This document shows, one piece after another, positions 19,576 to 29,526 of a stretch of 64,000 bases of DNA (position 1 is the first letter of the stretch; each line of letters starts with the position of its first letter). The notes under the pieces were generated by a model. That model saw nothing but the letters and a program-made list of their open reading frames with translations. It did no database searches and had not been told where the DNA came from. This stretch comes from Glandiceps talaboti. Taxonomy: Eukaryota; Hemichordata; Enteropneusta; Spengelidae. The stretch is from positions 13,338,019 to 13,402,018 of the forward strand of contig NC_135569.1 of assembly GCF_964340395.1 (NCBI RefSeq). The letters are read 5' to 3'. Both the position numbers and the translations under genes were made by a program.

Positions 19576-20328
19576 TTATTCATACCCTAAAATCCATGAG
19601 AATGAATCTGTGGTTTTGGAAAAACAGCCCATAAAGTGGATGTAAGTGTATCTTTCTTGCATGGAATGTATAGCGACCAAAGCATAGACTCTGCCGAGAC
19701 TGTATGTGTTTGCTAACATGACAGAACCGATTTGAGCCTGGAGCACGGCTTTAGAGAAAAACGAACGTTTGTATCGAGTGGTTTTGTTTTTCTTTGCTGA
19801 TTTGTGCTCTTCAATGATATCCCGGTGACTCCTTGTTGTTGTCTTGAGTTCGATAACAGTATAATGTTTGGTTTCTACATGAAAAGCAACAATGTCAGTC
19901 AAAGCTACACTTGCCTGGTTCATTCCATGCCTAAAATTAGTCACGGGTAATTGACAAACGAGTGGAAGGTAACCTTTTTTTTTTAGTGTAGAGAGGATGG
20001 TTTGAACAGATGGGCAATGTGTTACGTCATTGTGTTTGATTTTAGCTTGAACTTTTAAGTCTATGGCTTTACCAACATTCATGGCAGCATGCGGATGAAG
20101 TCCAGATTTAGAACATTTTTTCTTTTTCCAAGACCGACGATGGAAATACTTCAGGGGCGTATGGTGTGGGTCGATTTGTTTCGTAAGTCCTAACAAAGGA
20201 GTCCCGTCTGCATAAAATCCGCCTTTACCTCTGACAATGCTATATTTTTTATGTTGGAGAAGGTGGTCCAACCGATGATTTCTCAAATCTCTAGAATCTA
20301 AATCAGCTAAAAACTGCGTTCGTGTCAT
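19576..20328 (-). CDS. PD-(D/E)XK-superfamily nuclease
   Basis: 250 residues. The core looks like a RecB/YqaJ-type nuclease. NVGKAIDLKVQ (84-94) corresponds to the helix-1 Gly/acidic motif. LTDIVAFHVETKHYTVIELKTT (143-164) holds the catalytic Asp145 and the E-x-K pair Glu160/Lys162, followed by a basic helix. The N terminus is strongly basic (WKKKKCSK). Such enzymes process DNA ends during replication, recombination or packaging; herpesviruses carry an alkaline nuclease of this superfamily. Whether this is the direct counterpart is inference. The gene is convergent with the major capsid candidate, and its AATAAA-containing 3' region (near 19560) is shared. Confidence 0.65.
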   Translation of the reverse strand: MTRTQFLADLDSRDLRNHRLDHLLQHKKYSIVRGKGGFYADGTPLLGLTKQIDPHHTPLKYFHRRSWKKKKCSKSGLHPHAAMNVGKAIDLKVQAKIKHNDVTHCPSVQTILSTLKKKGYLPLVCQLPVTNFRHGMNQASVALTDIVAFHVETKHYTVIELKTTTRSHRDIIEEHKSAKKNKTTRYKRSFFSKAVLQAQIGSVMLANTYSLGRVYALVAIHSMQERYTYIHFMGCFSKTTDSFSWILGYE

Positions 20329-20392
20329 TGAGGTGTATTACTTCTATTAACGTGGGTTGTTTGAGAGGTCATTAGTAGTAGCTCTGAGCAAC

Positions 20393-21202
20393 ATGATTTC
20401 GACCAGGAAAGTTGGTAAGAGTGCTCGTCCTAGTACTTTTGGGGGCAGCAAGAAAGGCATTAAAACTCGTGTGCAACGAAAGTTTAGGAATGTGTTTGAT
20501 CGTACAATTGACAGTTTCAGAAGATTAGATGATGAAATTATTGACTGCTACAGGGAGAAGGGCCTGCGAGCTTGGCACGATCACATACTGCTCAACTTAC
20601 AAAAGTTCATATATGCTGTTTTTTTCACCATTGCCGCTGTGATGCTGGTAGTCGAAGGGAATATGGCAGGTGGTGATCCTTGCAAAATGACTGACTTGTA
20701 CGGTATTTTCAAATTCTGTATTTATCCAATGTATTTGGATTTCAGCATGACCGTATTGAACGTTTTGTACTTGATTTACCGTGGTTTGAAGGGTGAAGAC
20801 TCGTTACTTGTAGCCCTGAATGAACCCATGTCATGGGAACGTATTGCTGTACATGCTTATCCATTGTTAGTTGTGGCTATCTGGACAGTGACTGCACAAA
20901 GCGTGCCAATGTGTTTCTTGACCACTGAATACAGGGATTCTGGCTGGTGTCAAGTCTTCACATCTGGTGTGGTCAAGGCATTGCTAATAGCTGTGCTAGT
21001 GTTATCTTTCATACACTTGTTCACTCACATTTACCACCACAGAAAACTGACAAAAGAAATAGATTTGCGAGGTACCAAACAAAGTCATGACATGACAATG
21101 ACTGATTTGAGTGAAACAAAATCACTGCTAGAGCCAGAGGCTGTTATGGATGCCGATGAAGGTTTATTCCCAGGCGACCATTCACAAACATACAGATATT
21201 AA
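20393..21202 (+). CDS. Multi-pass (about 4 TM) membrane protein
   Basis: 269 residues from ATG 20393; the frame opens earlier only at a non-ATG. The N-terminal region is basic and cytoplasmic. Hydrophobic segments lie at about 78-97, 113-135, 163-183 and 197-220, and an acidic tail follows. Cysteines in the two short loops (GGDPCKMTDL and DSGWCQVF) may pair outside. I recognise no family. It could be an envelope protein comparable in role to multi-pass herpesvirus glycoproteins such as gM, but there is no sequence evidence for that identity. Confidence 0.6.
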   Translation: MISTRKVGKSARPSTFGGSKKGIKTRVQRKFRNVFDRTIDSFRRLDDEIIDCYREKGLRAWHDHILLNLQKFIYAVFFTIAAVMLVVEGNMAGGDPCKMTDLYGIFKFCIYPMYLDFSMTVLNVLYLIYRGLKGEDSLLVALNEPMSWERIAVHAYPLLVVAIWTVTAQSVPMCFLTTEYRDSGWCQVFTSGVVKALLIAVLVLSFIHLFTHIYHHRKLTKEIDLRGTKQSHDMTMTDLSETKSLLEPEAVMDADEGLFPGDHSQTYRY

Positions 21203-21301
21203 AACCTGTCGTACACACTGAAAAAGACATCGTGTTGTAGTGTTATTTGTTTTAAAAGACATCCATATTAGCGTGTGTCGTATACTTTTGGAAAACGAAA
21301 G

Positions 21302-24300
21302 ATGGAAAGTGGTGTGTTGTACCCAGATTTAGACAAAACTGTATTGAGGGGGTTAGGGGGTGGATCGAGTAACAAGAGCTGCTGTTTAATGTCTCTAAAC
21401 AAGTCCCTTGAAAAGACGTGGAGCAGGTTAAAAGCTGTCGACCCCATACGGATCGACAATTTTCTCGAAAAAATATTCAAAATAACAAGTAGCCAAGACT
21501 GTGTAACACTTGTCGAAATAGCAAACTTGGCTCGAGAAGTCCCTGTTGTGCAGAATGGCAAACCATGTAACCTGTATGACATAGTCAGGGAAATGGTCAT
21601 GCATCAAAGGGAGTTTGTTGTCTATGGTGTATATTCCAACAGTAGTGCGTTCAACAGTGTCTGTACAGTGAACAACAATCCTCTGTTGGATGATTTCTCG
21701 GAAGGCAAAAGACTTAAAGGTGGTAGCAAAAGTATACAGACGTCTTCAGTGTGGCATGAAAGACTGTGTGACATCAACGGTTTAGATAAATTTTACACCA
21801 TCAACAGACTTGATGGGACCATGACTATGGCCAAAACCTACCTTGATGCTCCCCATTCCCTTGTGGTTGGTAGCCCTCCTCTCATGGACAAAACGTGGCA
21901 GGCACTAAAGGGCATGTTGAATTCTGGCCAGTGTATTTCAGTTGATGAATTAAAGGAGGACGGTTTCTGTTTTCAGGCTTATGTGTTTTTGCTAGGTAGA
22001 CTTCGTTCATTTCTAAATTGTCGTCAAGGTAACAACAAAATAACCATTCTGCCAAGAAGAGAAGAAACACTCTTAGCCAAGATTCCAAAAAGCATTGTAA
22101 CAGACAGTGTCATGTTTGTATCTGAAGAAAAGCATGGTGTTGTGTCATTCAAAAAATTGATAAAACATTTGCAGCAAAGATATGAAGTCGAAAGTGCCAT
22201 TGGTATCGAACTGTACCTCTTGGCACATGACTGGGCATCTGCTAACGTCAGAGTTTTTATGAAAGGGGACCACCTGAGTCATGGCGATCTAGAATTCGAA
22301 GATCAGCCAGAAGAGAGGAGATGTGTGTTATCATTACTACAGACATTTGAACCAACAGCAGATGTCAGAAACCATCCAAAAATTGCAGACGTGCTGTTGG
22401 GCCTTAGATTCAGCTGTAGAATGCGAGACTGCAATGACAGGTTTGCTAATGAAAGGTATGTAACACGTCACCTGTTTGAAAAGCACGGGTTGTCTGAGCA
22501 ACAAATTGAGGAAACGCATGCACTGGACACTTGTGAAACGGCTAACTTTTACAGGTTTTTCGACGAGTGTAGGTGGTTGGACAGAAACGAACGACTTCGA
22601 CACAGGGAAGCATGCAGGCTGCTACCCAGCCTTACAGAAAAAAGTAAGGAGTTTGTAAAAATGCATGTGCAAAACACAGTGAAAAGAAACGGGTTAAAAG
22701 TGGAAATAAAGCGGTTGAGAGAGTTTATGCAGAAATCACATGACACCGATGTTATAACACTTTTGAAAAGGACTTTGGCCAGGCGACAACAACATCTTGA
22801 CATCAGTATGTCTCGCATGTTATCTGAAGAAGAATTTGAATCTCTGTATAACATGTGGTTGGGTGTGATCAGAGACAGAACAGAGGAAAACAATACTATA
22901 GCTAACTTTCAACGAGAGTGTGAAGAGGCTGTATCGTTAAACCAATCGTGGAAAGCATTCAACCTGGCAGAAACGGATTTTCAGAACTCGCTAGAAAGAT
23001 GTGGTGGCAGAGACTTTAGTTCTACATCCAATCAGGTCCTAGAAATGGAACTAGTAAATGATGCAAACGACCCACAGACAGGAAGTCTGCGCTCATCCAT
23101 TCTAACTAACAGACTCATCCAGGGTCGAACATCACCAAGCAATGACAACACAGATGCAAAGAAAATGTACTTGACCAAAATGGTTTCCAGTGTCAAAGCT
23201 TATCCATCAAATCATCCCGAAACAGATTTCTTGCAGCTGTCGACAGCAACTGACACTAACATCCATGATAATCCCAGACAAGTGAAAAGAAAACACGATG
23301 ACGGGGTTATCAAACTTCGCTTTCCAGCCCAAGGCAACAAAAGCAGAGAGAAATCGAGCATGTTCCCAATGGAAAACCCGTCCCTTAAGAAACATTTCTT
23401 CAACCAGATCGATCAACTTAAACCTGCTTGTGACGACAGCAATGATGAGTTGATTCTGTTAGAGCCAACGAAAATCAAAGTCCACGGATCTGATTGTTTT
23501 GTGGACGTGTGCAACATCATGGAAAAAATAGTAACTGTAGAGAATCCTGAACACAGCAGGGCATTTGAAATGAAGACTCTAATCGTGCAAACACTGAACA
23601 ATTTTTTCCTTTTGAGCCAGAAAGGAATACTGTTTCTCCAACAACACATACAGTCGCAAGTGTTGGTCAAAAGCTTGGGAAGCCCCACTACATTTAGACA
23701 GACATGGATTCAGTGTTTACAGCAATTGTTTAAACTTCTCAACGAAAACGAGAGAGGTCATAAGAATTCTTTTTTCCTGAAACGCTACTTTAAACGAAAC
23801 GACCCATACAAGTGCATTGTATATGTTGACAGAGATACAGCTTACGACGACATTGTAGCACAATGCAGTGGAGACAGTTGCAGAGTCAGTGATGATGACA
23901 GTGACAGAGATGACAATGATGAGGAAAGACCCCTTTCAAATCGAAAGTGGGAGAGAGCAGACTGTGCACTATGTTTGGAACCTTTGGGACCCAACAGGGA
24001 ACTGCAGGGCCTTAACTGTGCTGGCCAGAGACTCAGAAAGCGTCTAGGTGTTGACCAGTCAGATGACGAACTGATTCGTTATGCAAACAGTCAACACCAG
24101 TCCGACGACTGGAACGGCTGTCACTTGTTTCACGAGTCATGTCTGCAGGAGAATTTAAGAGTAAATGCCATGGACGAAGAAACGTCTCAATTTTCATGTC
24201 CAATATGCCGCACTGCAATATACCAAAGACAACAGTTGGACATCATTCAGTTCAAACTATGTACAGACACGAAGATATCACAAAATACATTTGATGTGAA

Positions 24301-24862
24301 ATCTATGTCAAATGCACGTGAAACTGTGAGTCTCAAACTTCAGAAAATACAACTTTCATCGTCACGGGACATTGGGGATTTGAAGTCCACCATACGGAAG
24401 TCGCTATCTCGTCCACCACTCAAATACAATGACAAAACTCAACCCAAGTACACACTCAAAGAGTACACAGAGTATTTACCACGAAGAGTAGAAGAACGAA
24501 ATGTGCAGAACCTTTTCGATAAAATGTGTTCTAAAAATGTAATCGAATACACAGATGAATTTGCCATGCAACAAGTTAAAGTGAAACCAAAATTTCGCTA
24601 TAATGTAGATGCAAGCATGAAATTCAAGAATGTCGAAAGTTTAAGCGAAGAGTACTTCCCACAAAGACGAACCGCGGAATACCTGCATTCTAAAAAAGGA
24701 TTCGAAAACACAGTAGAATTTGCCATGCCAAAAACAAAAGAGAAACCAAGATTTCGCTACAATGAAGACACAAGCATGAAATGCAAGTACGTCGAAAGTG
24801 TAGATGAAGATGAAGAGGAAGACAGAACAGTACAAAATACTTATCCCGTGCCAATTTTTTGA
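21302..24862 (+). CDS. Large RING-H2 / C2H2 zinc-finger protein
   Basis: 1186 residues from ATG 21302 (the frame opens at a GTG at 21275). Three features stand out. A C2H2 zinc finger lies at 372-395 (C372, C377, H390, H395, spacing C-x4-C-x12-H-x4-H). A C-terminal RING lies at about 886-970: CALC, then GCHLFHESC, then CPIC. After the RING there is a roughly 35-residue tandem duplication, with two copies of an EFAM...KP.FRYN.D.SMK pattern. An acidic stretch before the RING is rich in Asp/Glu/Ser. The RING implies E3 ubiquitin ligase activity. The size and zinc finger suggest a regulatory or tegument protein acting on host or viral chromatin. I do not recognise the N-terminal 350 residues. Confidence 0.75.
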   Translation: MESGVLYPDLDKTVLRGLGGGSSNKSCCLMSLNKSLEKTWSRLKAVDPIRIDNFLEKIFKITSSQDCVTLVEIANLAREVPVVQNGKPCNLYDIVREMVMHQREFVVYGVYSNSSAFNSVCTVNNNPLLDDFSEGKRLKGGSKSIQTSSVWHERLCDINGLDKFYTINRLDGTMTMAKTYLDAPHSLVVGSPPLMDKTWQALKGMLNSGQCISVDELKEDGFCFQAYVFLLGRLRSFLNCRQGNNKITILPRREETLLAKIPKSIVTDSVMFVSEEKHGVVSFKKLIKHLQQRYEVESAIGIELYLLAHDWASANVRVFMKGDHLSHGDLEFEDQPEERRCVLSLLQTFEPTADVRNHPKIADVLLGLRFSCRMRDCNDRFANERYVTRHLFEKHGLSEQQIEETHALDTCETANFYRFFDECRWLDRNERLRHREACRLLPSLTEKSKEFVKMHVQNTVKRNGLKVEIKRLREFMQKSHDTDVITLLKRTLARRQQHLDISMSRMLSEEEFESLYNMWLGVIRDRTEENNTIANFQRECEEAVSLNQSWKAFNLAETDFQNSLERCGGRDFSSTSNQVLEMELVNDANDPQTGSLRSSILTNRLIQGRTSPSNDNTDAKKMYLTKMVSSVKAYPSNHPETDFLQLSTATDTNIHDNPRQVKRKHDDGVIKLRFPAQGNKSREKSSMFPMENPSLKKHFFNQIDQLKPACDDSNDELILLEPTKIKVHGSDCFVDVCNIMEKIVTVENPEHSRAFEMKTLIVQTLNNFFLLSQKGILFLQQHIQSQVLVKSLGSPTTFRQTWIQCLQQLFKLLNENERGHKNSFFLKRYFKRNDPYKCIVYVDRDTAYDDIVAQCSGDSCRVSDDDSDRDDNDEERPLSNRKWERADCALCLEPLGPNRELQGLNCAGQRLRKRLGVDQSDDELIRYANSQHQSDDWNGCHLFHESCLQENLRVNAMDEETSQFSCPICRTAIYQRQQLDIIQFKLCTDTKISQNTFDVKSMSNARETVSLKLQKIQLSSSRDIGDLKSTIRKSLSRPPLKYNDKTQPKYTLKEYTEYLPRRVEERNVQNLFDKMCSKNVIEYTDEFAMQQVKVKPKFRYNVDASMKFKNVESLSEEYFPQRRTAEYLHSKKGFENTVEFAMPKTKEKPRFRYNEDTSMKCKYVESVDEDEEEDRTVQNTYPVPIF

Positions 24863-24952
24863 ATATTCATTTGAACACAAAATACAAAAGTTAATAAATG
24901 AATACACAAACAAAAAATGGTTTCTTTTTTTGACTTTTCCCCCCTCTCTTAT

Positions 24953-26161
24953 CTAGGGTTCTAATCTTAACAACTTAGCTAAACCGTCCACGTGTTGACG
25001 GACAGTTTTCCATGTGAAGTCACGTGTGTCAGTCTTTATTAAAGAAAGAAAAGTTGCCACTGCTCTTCTCAGTTCCATATCTCTTGAATTGGCCCTACAG
25101 GAACCGTAACACAAATGACTAGGTCTGCAGCATTTGGCATGATTTCCATCATGTAAATACAATTCGCATCTCACAGGGTGATGTCGAACCACGTGTCTCT
25201 CTAGATTGTCACCATTGTGGGAAAACAAATCAACTGGCCTGAAGCCCGAATACTTCCACAGAGCAACTTTTCTGTAAGTGGCACTTTGGGGAGAAAGCCA
25301 GCAGCCACTGGGTGGAAACACGTCACATGCAGAGAAAGTCTGAAGAATGTAGTCAGAAAGAGAACTGGGGGTTCGACGAAGACGCCGCGCGCTCGATTCC
25401 ACATCAATCATGTCAAAAATGGGGTTGTAGAAGTCACCGAATTTCTTACAAAGTTCTTCATGTACATGTAATGTGTACTCATTGTTTTTGCATTCTGGCT
25501 GGAGAACAAACGGTAACATAGAACAAGAGATGTCCCTGTCTCTTTCCCACTGCAGGAAATCATTGTCATACAAAGGAGCTTCAACAGGTTTCCATTTTCT
25601 CATTACCATAAACCTTGTAGGAGACAAAAGTCTCACTTGTTTGACAAGACGTGGATTGAACAATCTCCAGACAGTCTTCCCGGGGGATTGACCTATATTT
25701 CTCATGAGTGCGTCGTATTTGCAAGCTGCATTGGTGAGATCGATATGATGGTTTGATTTTCTTTCGTCCAAAACACAGTCACTCTCAGTCCAACACATGT
25801 CGAGTGCAACGTCATATTCAGGCAAGTCTATTTCAGAAGCAAATACGACTTTAGGTGACTGACGACCACTTAGACCTAAAAAGGCTTCCGTTTTACACTC
25901 TGCTCCAACTGCTCTCTTAGCATACAGCACTGATGGTCGAGGTTCTTTGTTAGTAGGTGTTGGAATTGGTTGAGGTCTGACAGAAGCAAGTGGTTTGATT
26001 GATTGCCCACTACCGTCATCCACTTTCAAACAAAGGTCACTCAACATATCAACCACTGCATCGTATTTGTCGTATTTGTCATATTTATTTTCGTCATGGT
26101 CCTTTCTCGCGACAAGTCTTTTTGGTTTTGTTTCACAACCCTTGTAGGACAAATGAGCCAT
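24953..26161 (-). CDS. HNH/His-Me-finger nuclease-like protein
   Basis: 402 residues. Near the C terminus the segment KCCRPSHLCYGSCRANSRDM (343-362) follows the pattern C-x-P-x-H-L-x2-G-x4-N-x2-D of the zinc-loop His-Me-finger (HNH) endonucleases. Just upstream there is a GCW...Y plus hydrophobic segment and HPVRCELYLHDGNH, matching the beta-strand and zinc-ligand context. In that family the His before Leu and the Asn contribute to the catalytic metal site. The N-terminal half is unknown and partly low complexity (KYDKYDKYD). A homing-type or resolvase-like role, or a domesticated DNA-binding protein, is possible. It is divergent from the gene at 26244. Confidence 0.6.
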   Translation of the reverse strand: MAHLSYKGCETKPKRLVARKDHDENKYDKYDKYDAVVDMLSDLCLKVDDGSGQSIKPLASVRPQPIPTPTNKEPRPSVLYAKRAVGAECKTEAFLGLSGRQSPKVVFASEIDLPEYDVALDMCWTESDCVLDERKSNHHIDLTNAACKYDALMRNIGQSPGKTVWRLFNPRLVKQVRLLSPTRFMVMRKWKPVEAPLYDNDFLQWERDRDISCSMLPFVLQPECKNNEYTLHVHEELCKKFGDFYNPIFDMIDVESSARRLRRTPSSLSDYILQTFSACDVFPPSGCWLSPQSATYRKVALWKYSGFRPVDLFSHNGDNLERHVVRHHPVRCELYLHDGNHAKCCRPSHLCYGSCRANSRDMELRRAVATFLSLIKTDTRDFTWKTVRQHVDGLAKLLRLEP

Positions 26162-26243
26162 CGTGGTTTAATTCCACTTATTCACACGTTCATTCATACC
26201 TACTATTTACGAACAACATCATTTTGCTAAGGAACGAGAAAGG

Positions 26244-27029
26244 ATGGAAGACAAAGGGAGTGATAATTGGATAACACTCACTGCATGGCACATACCAACA
26301 TCTGTGTTTGTAAGACTAGACTGTGACATTGATGATATTAGGTTTGACACATACGAAGAGGCACTGACACTGACAGATCCAGACAATCCCTATCAATGTG
26401 CATATTCAAACGTACCAGTTTACTCTGCAAAAACAGGAAAACGTATAACTGTTGATATCAGAGACTGTTCATTTGATTTGAAAACTGACACATTCGATCA
26501 CTATGAACACTACCATCGCACAATGTTGATGCTTTTCTCACATCTACCATGGCTTGTTACATGCAATGGGCAGACATTACGATTGCCATTGCCGAGGGAA
26601 GCTGCTCCATTCAGGTTCAGGTCTATTGAAGTGTCTGCCAAACAAATGACTGAAGGTTTACACGAGTTCCCAGCTTTGAGGTTGTACCTAGAAAACAAAA
26701 ACATGCAGCTAATACAATCAGTCGACATGCCAAAAGTGATCATACAGTTGAAACGAAAAGAAACCAAAAAGGGATTCAGACCTCTACTGAAGGGGAAAGC
26801 CAAGTCCATCAACAACATTGAATGTATGACATTAGATAGCATAATAAACGAAGACACCTTGGCAAGAGTCTTGAAATCTTCGGGCTGGGATTTAGCCTAC
26901 TTGGACGATTTCCACAGAGCATGCCGTGGAGTGTGGAAAAGTTTCAGGTCTATGATGATCATAGGGCAAAATAAATTGTGTACGGAAATTCCAATATCGC
27001 CACTTGCAATGTCACAAAAGAATGTATAA
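26244..27029 (+). CDS. Hypothetical protein, 261 aa
   Basis: An unrecognised soluble protein with no signal peptide or membrane span. The N-terminal half is acidic and beta-rich by eye; the middle has a basic stretch (QLKRKETKKGFRPLLKGKAK). It starts 82 bases from the divergent HNH-like gene and is followed, 44 bases on, by the multi-pass membrane protein gene on the same strand. AATAAAATAAA lies between them near 27050. Nothing indicates function. Confidence 0.5.
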   Translation: MEDKGSDNWITLTAWHIPTSVFVRLDCDIDDIRFDTYEEALTLTDPDNPYQCAYSNVPVYSAKTGKRITVDIRDCSFDLKTDTFDHYEHYHRTMLMLFSHLPWLVTCNGQTLRLPLPREAAPFRFRSIEVSAKQMTEGLHEFPALRLYLENKNMQLIQSVDMPKVIIQLKRKETKKGFRPLLKGKAKSINNIECMTLDSIINEDTLARVLKSSGWDLAYLDDFHRACRGVWKSFRSMMIIGQNKLCTEIPISPLAMSQKNV

Positions 27030-27073
27030 ATGAGTTGTAAGGTTATGAAAAATAAAATAAAAATGAATACAAA

Positions 27074-28399
27074 ATGAGAGAAGTTTGCATTTCAATATTG
27101 ATTCTCCTCTGTCTTTCTCTGACATGGATCATTGAAGTTCTCATTCAAATAGACATCTATCCCCTTGTGGATTGGCAGGTCATTGTACCTGCCACCAGCT
27201 ATTATCTTCTGGCCAGGTTTGCAACTGAAGCCCATGAAGTCAGAGATTCGGTCACTTATCAAGTTTTCAGCAAACTGGCTTGGTTAAACTGCATCGTCCT
27301 TTTTGTGAGTGGTAATTTGTCACTGCTTTACAACATATTTACCCACTTGAGTGTTTGTGCCTTGTCAGACGGTGACCACATAGCCATTGCAAAACAGGCA
27401 TTCGGCTGCAACAATAACACCCTGAGCGAATGCCACCAAATCATCACAGACGGTCCTTCAAGACTTGATATCGAACACCAGCGGTGTCCCGAAGTTCGGT
27501 TAGGTAATGGAGCATCTGCTTTGTATTACTTAACAATGTGTGTATTCAGATACATTCCAAGTGGCATTTTACCGCTTCTCTTGCACATACGCACGAAAGG
27601 ACGTCCAAGATGTGTGACAGACAGTCAGTTTTGCATATACGAAGGCAATATCAAAGAGTTAGCCTATGGTGTCATACCGTTTCAACGCTATCTTGTGGCC
27701 ACTGTTGTGTTGTGTGCATGTCTGTTTGTGGAGGCACTGCCAGGGTATGAAAGCTACAGTATGATCAGTTGGTTACCCACTATACCCTTTTTGGCCTGTT
27801 GCCTGCTCAGTTACTCTCTGAGAGAAGACAAAGGAAGAAGACTTGTGTCCAATGCAAAACACAACGATGCAATCAGACGATGCTTATCTATGGTCACGTA
27901 CACAATAGCCATAACATCTGTTGCTTTTGCCCTGCTCGATTTTGCAAAACGAGGCATATTTTTGTTAACAGGTCCTTGTTTATTTGACAACACGCATTTA
28001 TTCCCAGAATGTTACAGGTTAGACAGTAGTGAGGAGGAATGCATGGAGGTTATTCTTCGAACGAGTCCAGCAAGAACAGACGTGTACAACTGCCCTAAAA
28101 ACAGACTAGGTCCCTTTTGGTCAAAAGTGATGTACATGTCGTGGAGCATAAGGGTGTTTTTCCTTGTTTTTTATCACGGTATTTTAATAGGCGTCCATAG
28201 CCACTACGAGCCAGTATCCATCAAGTCGGCACTGTCCATGGCATCTTATGGTGGAAAACTACCCCCTGACATAAAAGTGTCCAGGCCAAAAGAACAAACA
28301 ACAAAAAAAGATAAAAATCCAGTCAATAAAGGAGACCAACCCCTTCCATCCACATCATGTTCCAATTTAAGAGAAAGGACAGTAGAAAAACTAGTGTAG
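27074..28399 (+). CDS. Polytopic (about 8 TM) membrane protein with internal duplication
   Basis: 441 residues with about eight hydrophobic spans. The protein consists of two related halves. Each has a span pair flanking an extracellular loop with the same order: Cys, Asp-x-x-His, Cys, a Ser-x-x-x-Glu-Cys step, Arg-x-Asp, then a CP..RLG motif (CPEVRLG in half 1, CPKNRLG in half 2). Half 1 spans about 1-175 and half 2 about 205-380. The tail after 385 is basic and Lys/Pro-rich. The paired cysteines suggest a disulfide-bonded loop in each half. I recognise no transporter or receptor family. It may be an envelope protein or a viral channel; the sequence does not decide. Confidence 0.65.
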   Translation: MREVCISILILLCLSLTWIIEVLIQIDIYPLVDWQVIVPATSYYLLARFATEAHEVRDSVTYQVFSKLAWLNCIVLFVSGNLSLLYNIFTHLSVCALSDGDHIAIAKQAFGCNNNTLSECHQIITDGPSRLDIEHQRCPEVRLGNGASALYYLTMCVFRYIPSGILPLLLHIRTKGRPRCVTDSQFCIYEGNIKELAYGVIPFQRYLVATVVLCACLFVEALPGYESYSMISWLPTIPFLACCLLSYSLREDKGRRLVSNAKHNDAIRRCLSMVTYTIAITSVAFALLDFAKRGIFLLTGPCLFDNTHLFPECYRLDSSEEECMEVILRTSPARTDVYNCPKNRLGPFWSKVMYMSWSIRVFFLVFYHGILIGVHSHYEPVSIKSALSMASYGGKLPPDIKVSRPKEQTTKKDKNPVNKGDQPLPSTSCSNLRERTVEKLV

Positions 28400-28467
28400 G
28401 ATTTTCGTGACGGGAAAATCTATACTAACGTAAAACAAATTGGAAACTTTTAAAAGAAAAGAGAGAA

Positions 28468-29460
28468 ATGAAGGTGTTGTCTTTGTGTGTTTTAATTCTA
28501 AGCATTCTCGTGTACATGGTTTCATGTGAATGTGTTCCTCGAGATGATATCTATGTCTTACCCAAAGACTCGAGGTCATTGATTGCATTTGGAGACATAG
28601 CATGTCATACAACGTGTACTTGCGACGATACGGCATGTTATAAATTCGGTGATCACATCAACACAACTAAAACTTCCACACATCAGTTTCAGATGTTCTA
28701 TGAACATCAATTGTGTACCTGTCGTTGTTCACAAGGACAGGGTACTTTTCAATGTGGCGAAACACAGCCTGTAGAGATGTATCGAGTTCAATATTTGTGT
28801 CCTACTCCCAACGGACAACAACACACAACAACACCAACCCCTATCACAGAAAAGAGAAGCGCATCAACAATTCAGCCAAAAAATGGTATTATGGTTTCAT
28901 CATCACCATGTGTTGCACAGTGGTATTGGCATAAACGGTGGACAGAAGATGTTGGTAGACCAGAATGCATGGCTCTCGACGAAGGGGAGGAGTGTGATTG
29001 TTTCAATGAAACTGCCAATTGTCCAGTATTACCACACGACATGAATCAAACAGACACATGTCTTCAACATATGCGTTTCACAGCACTGGATACTCATCCA
29101 ACGTACACTTGCAAAGTCAAATACTGTAACTGTTTGTGTCTGGACAAAGGTAAACAAAAAGGCGTCTGGGCATGTCAGCTTCCTCTAAAACAAATACTTG
29201 GCAAATTAATCTGTCCCAAAAAGCCGAAAACCAAACCAAGTGAGAGTAACATAAGGAATACCAAAACTGGTGACAACACCAATACCAACACAGAGAGGAA
29301 GAGTGGAGAAAATATTGATCGTCACAAACAACACAACATAATTGGGATAGTCATTGGAGTAATCATCGGATTGACGTTTCTAATTGTGTTTGCCACTTTG
29401 ACATATAATTTAGTCATTCGGATCAAACATCATCAAGTAACATTATCACACACAACATAG
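28468..29460 (+). CDS. Type I membrane glycoprotein with two Cys-rich domains
   Basis: 330 residues: signal peptide 1 to about 20, two related Cys-rich domains (about 21-112 and 150-250), a Thr/Asn/Lys-rich stalk, a transmembrane segment near 290-314 (IGIVIGVIIGLTFLIVFATL) and a short tail. Each domain ends with a CxCxC-type cluster, then G..WxC or G..F.C, and finally a CP motif. The next gene (mucin-like) begins with the same kind of domains, so the two adjacent genes look like paralogues differing mainly in stalk length. Several N-glycosylation sequons are present. A role in attachment or immune interaction is likely but unproven. Confidence 0.65.
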   Translation: MKVLSLCVLILSILVYMVSCECVPRDDIYVLPKDSRSLIAFGDIACHTTCTCDDTACYKFGDHINTTKTSTHQFQMFYEHQLCTCRCSQGQGTFQCGETQPVEMYRVQYLCPTPNGQQHTTTPTPITEKRSASTIQPKNGIMVSSSPCVAQWYWHKRWTEDVGRPECMALDEGEECDCFNETANCPVLPHDMNQTDTCLQHMRFTALDTHPTYTCKVKYCNCLCLDKGKQKGVWACQLPLKQILGKLICPKKPKTKPSESNIRNTKTGDNTNTNTERKSGENIDRHKQHNIIGIVIGVIIGLTFLIVFATLTYNLVIRIKHHQVTLSHTT

Positions 29461-29526
29461 TTCTGGAAGTAATGTATTTATGCAATATATATATATATAT
29501 ATTGTGATAAAATAAAATACAAAAGA

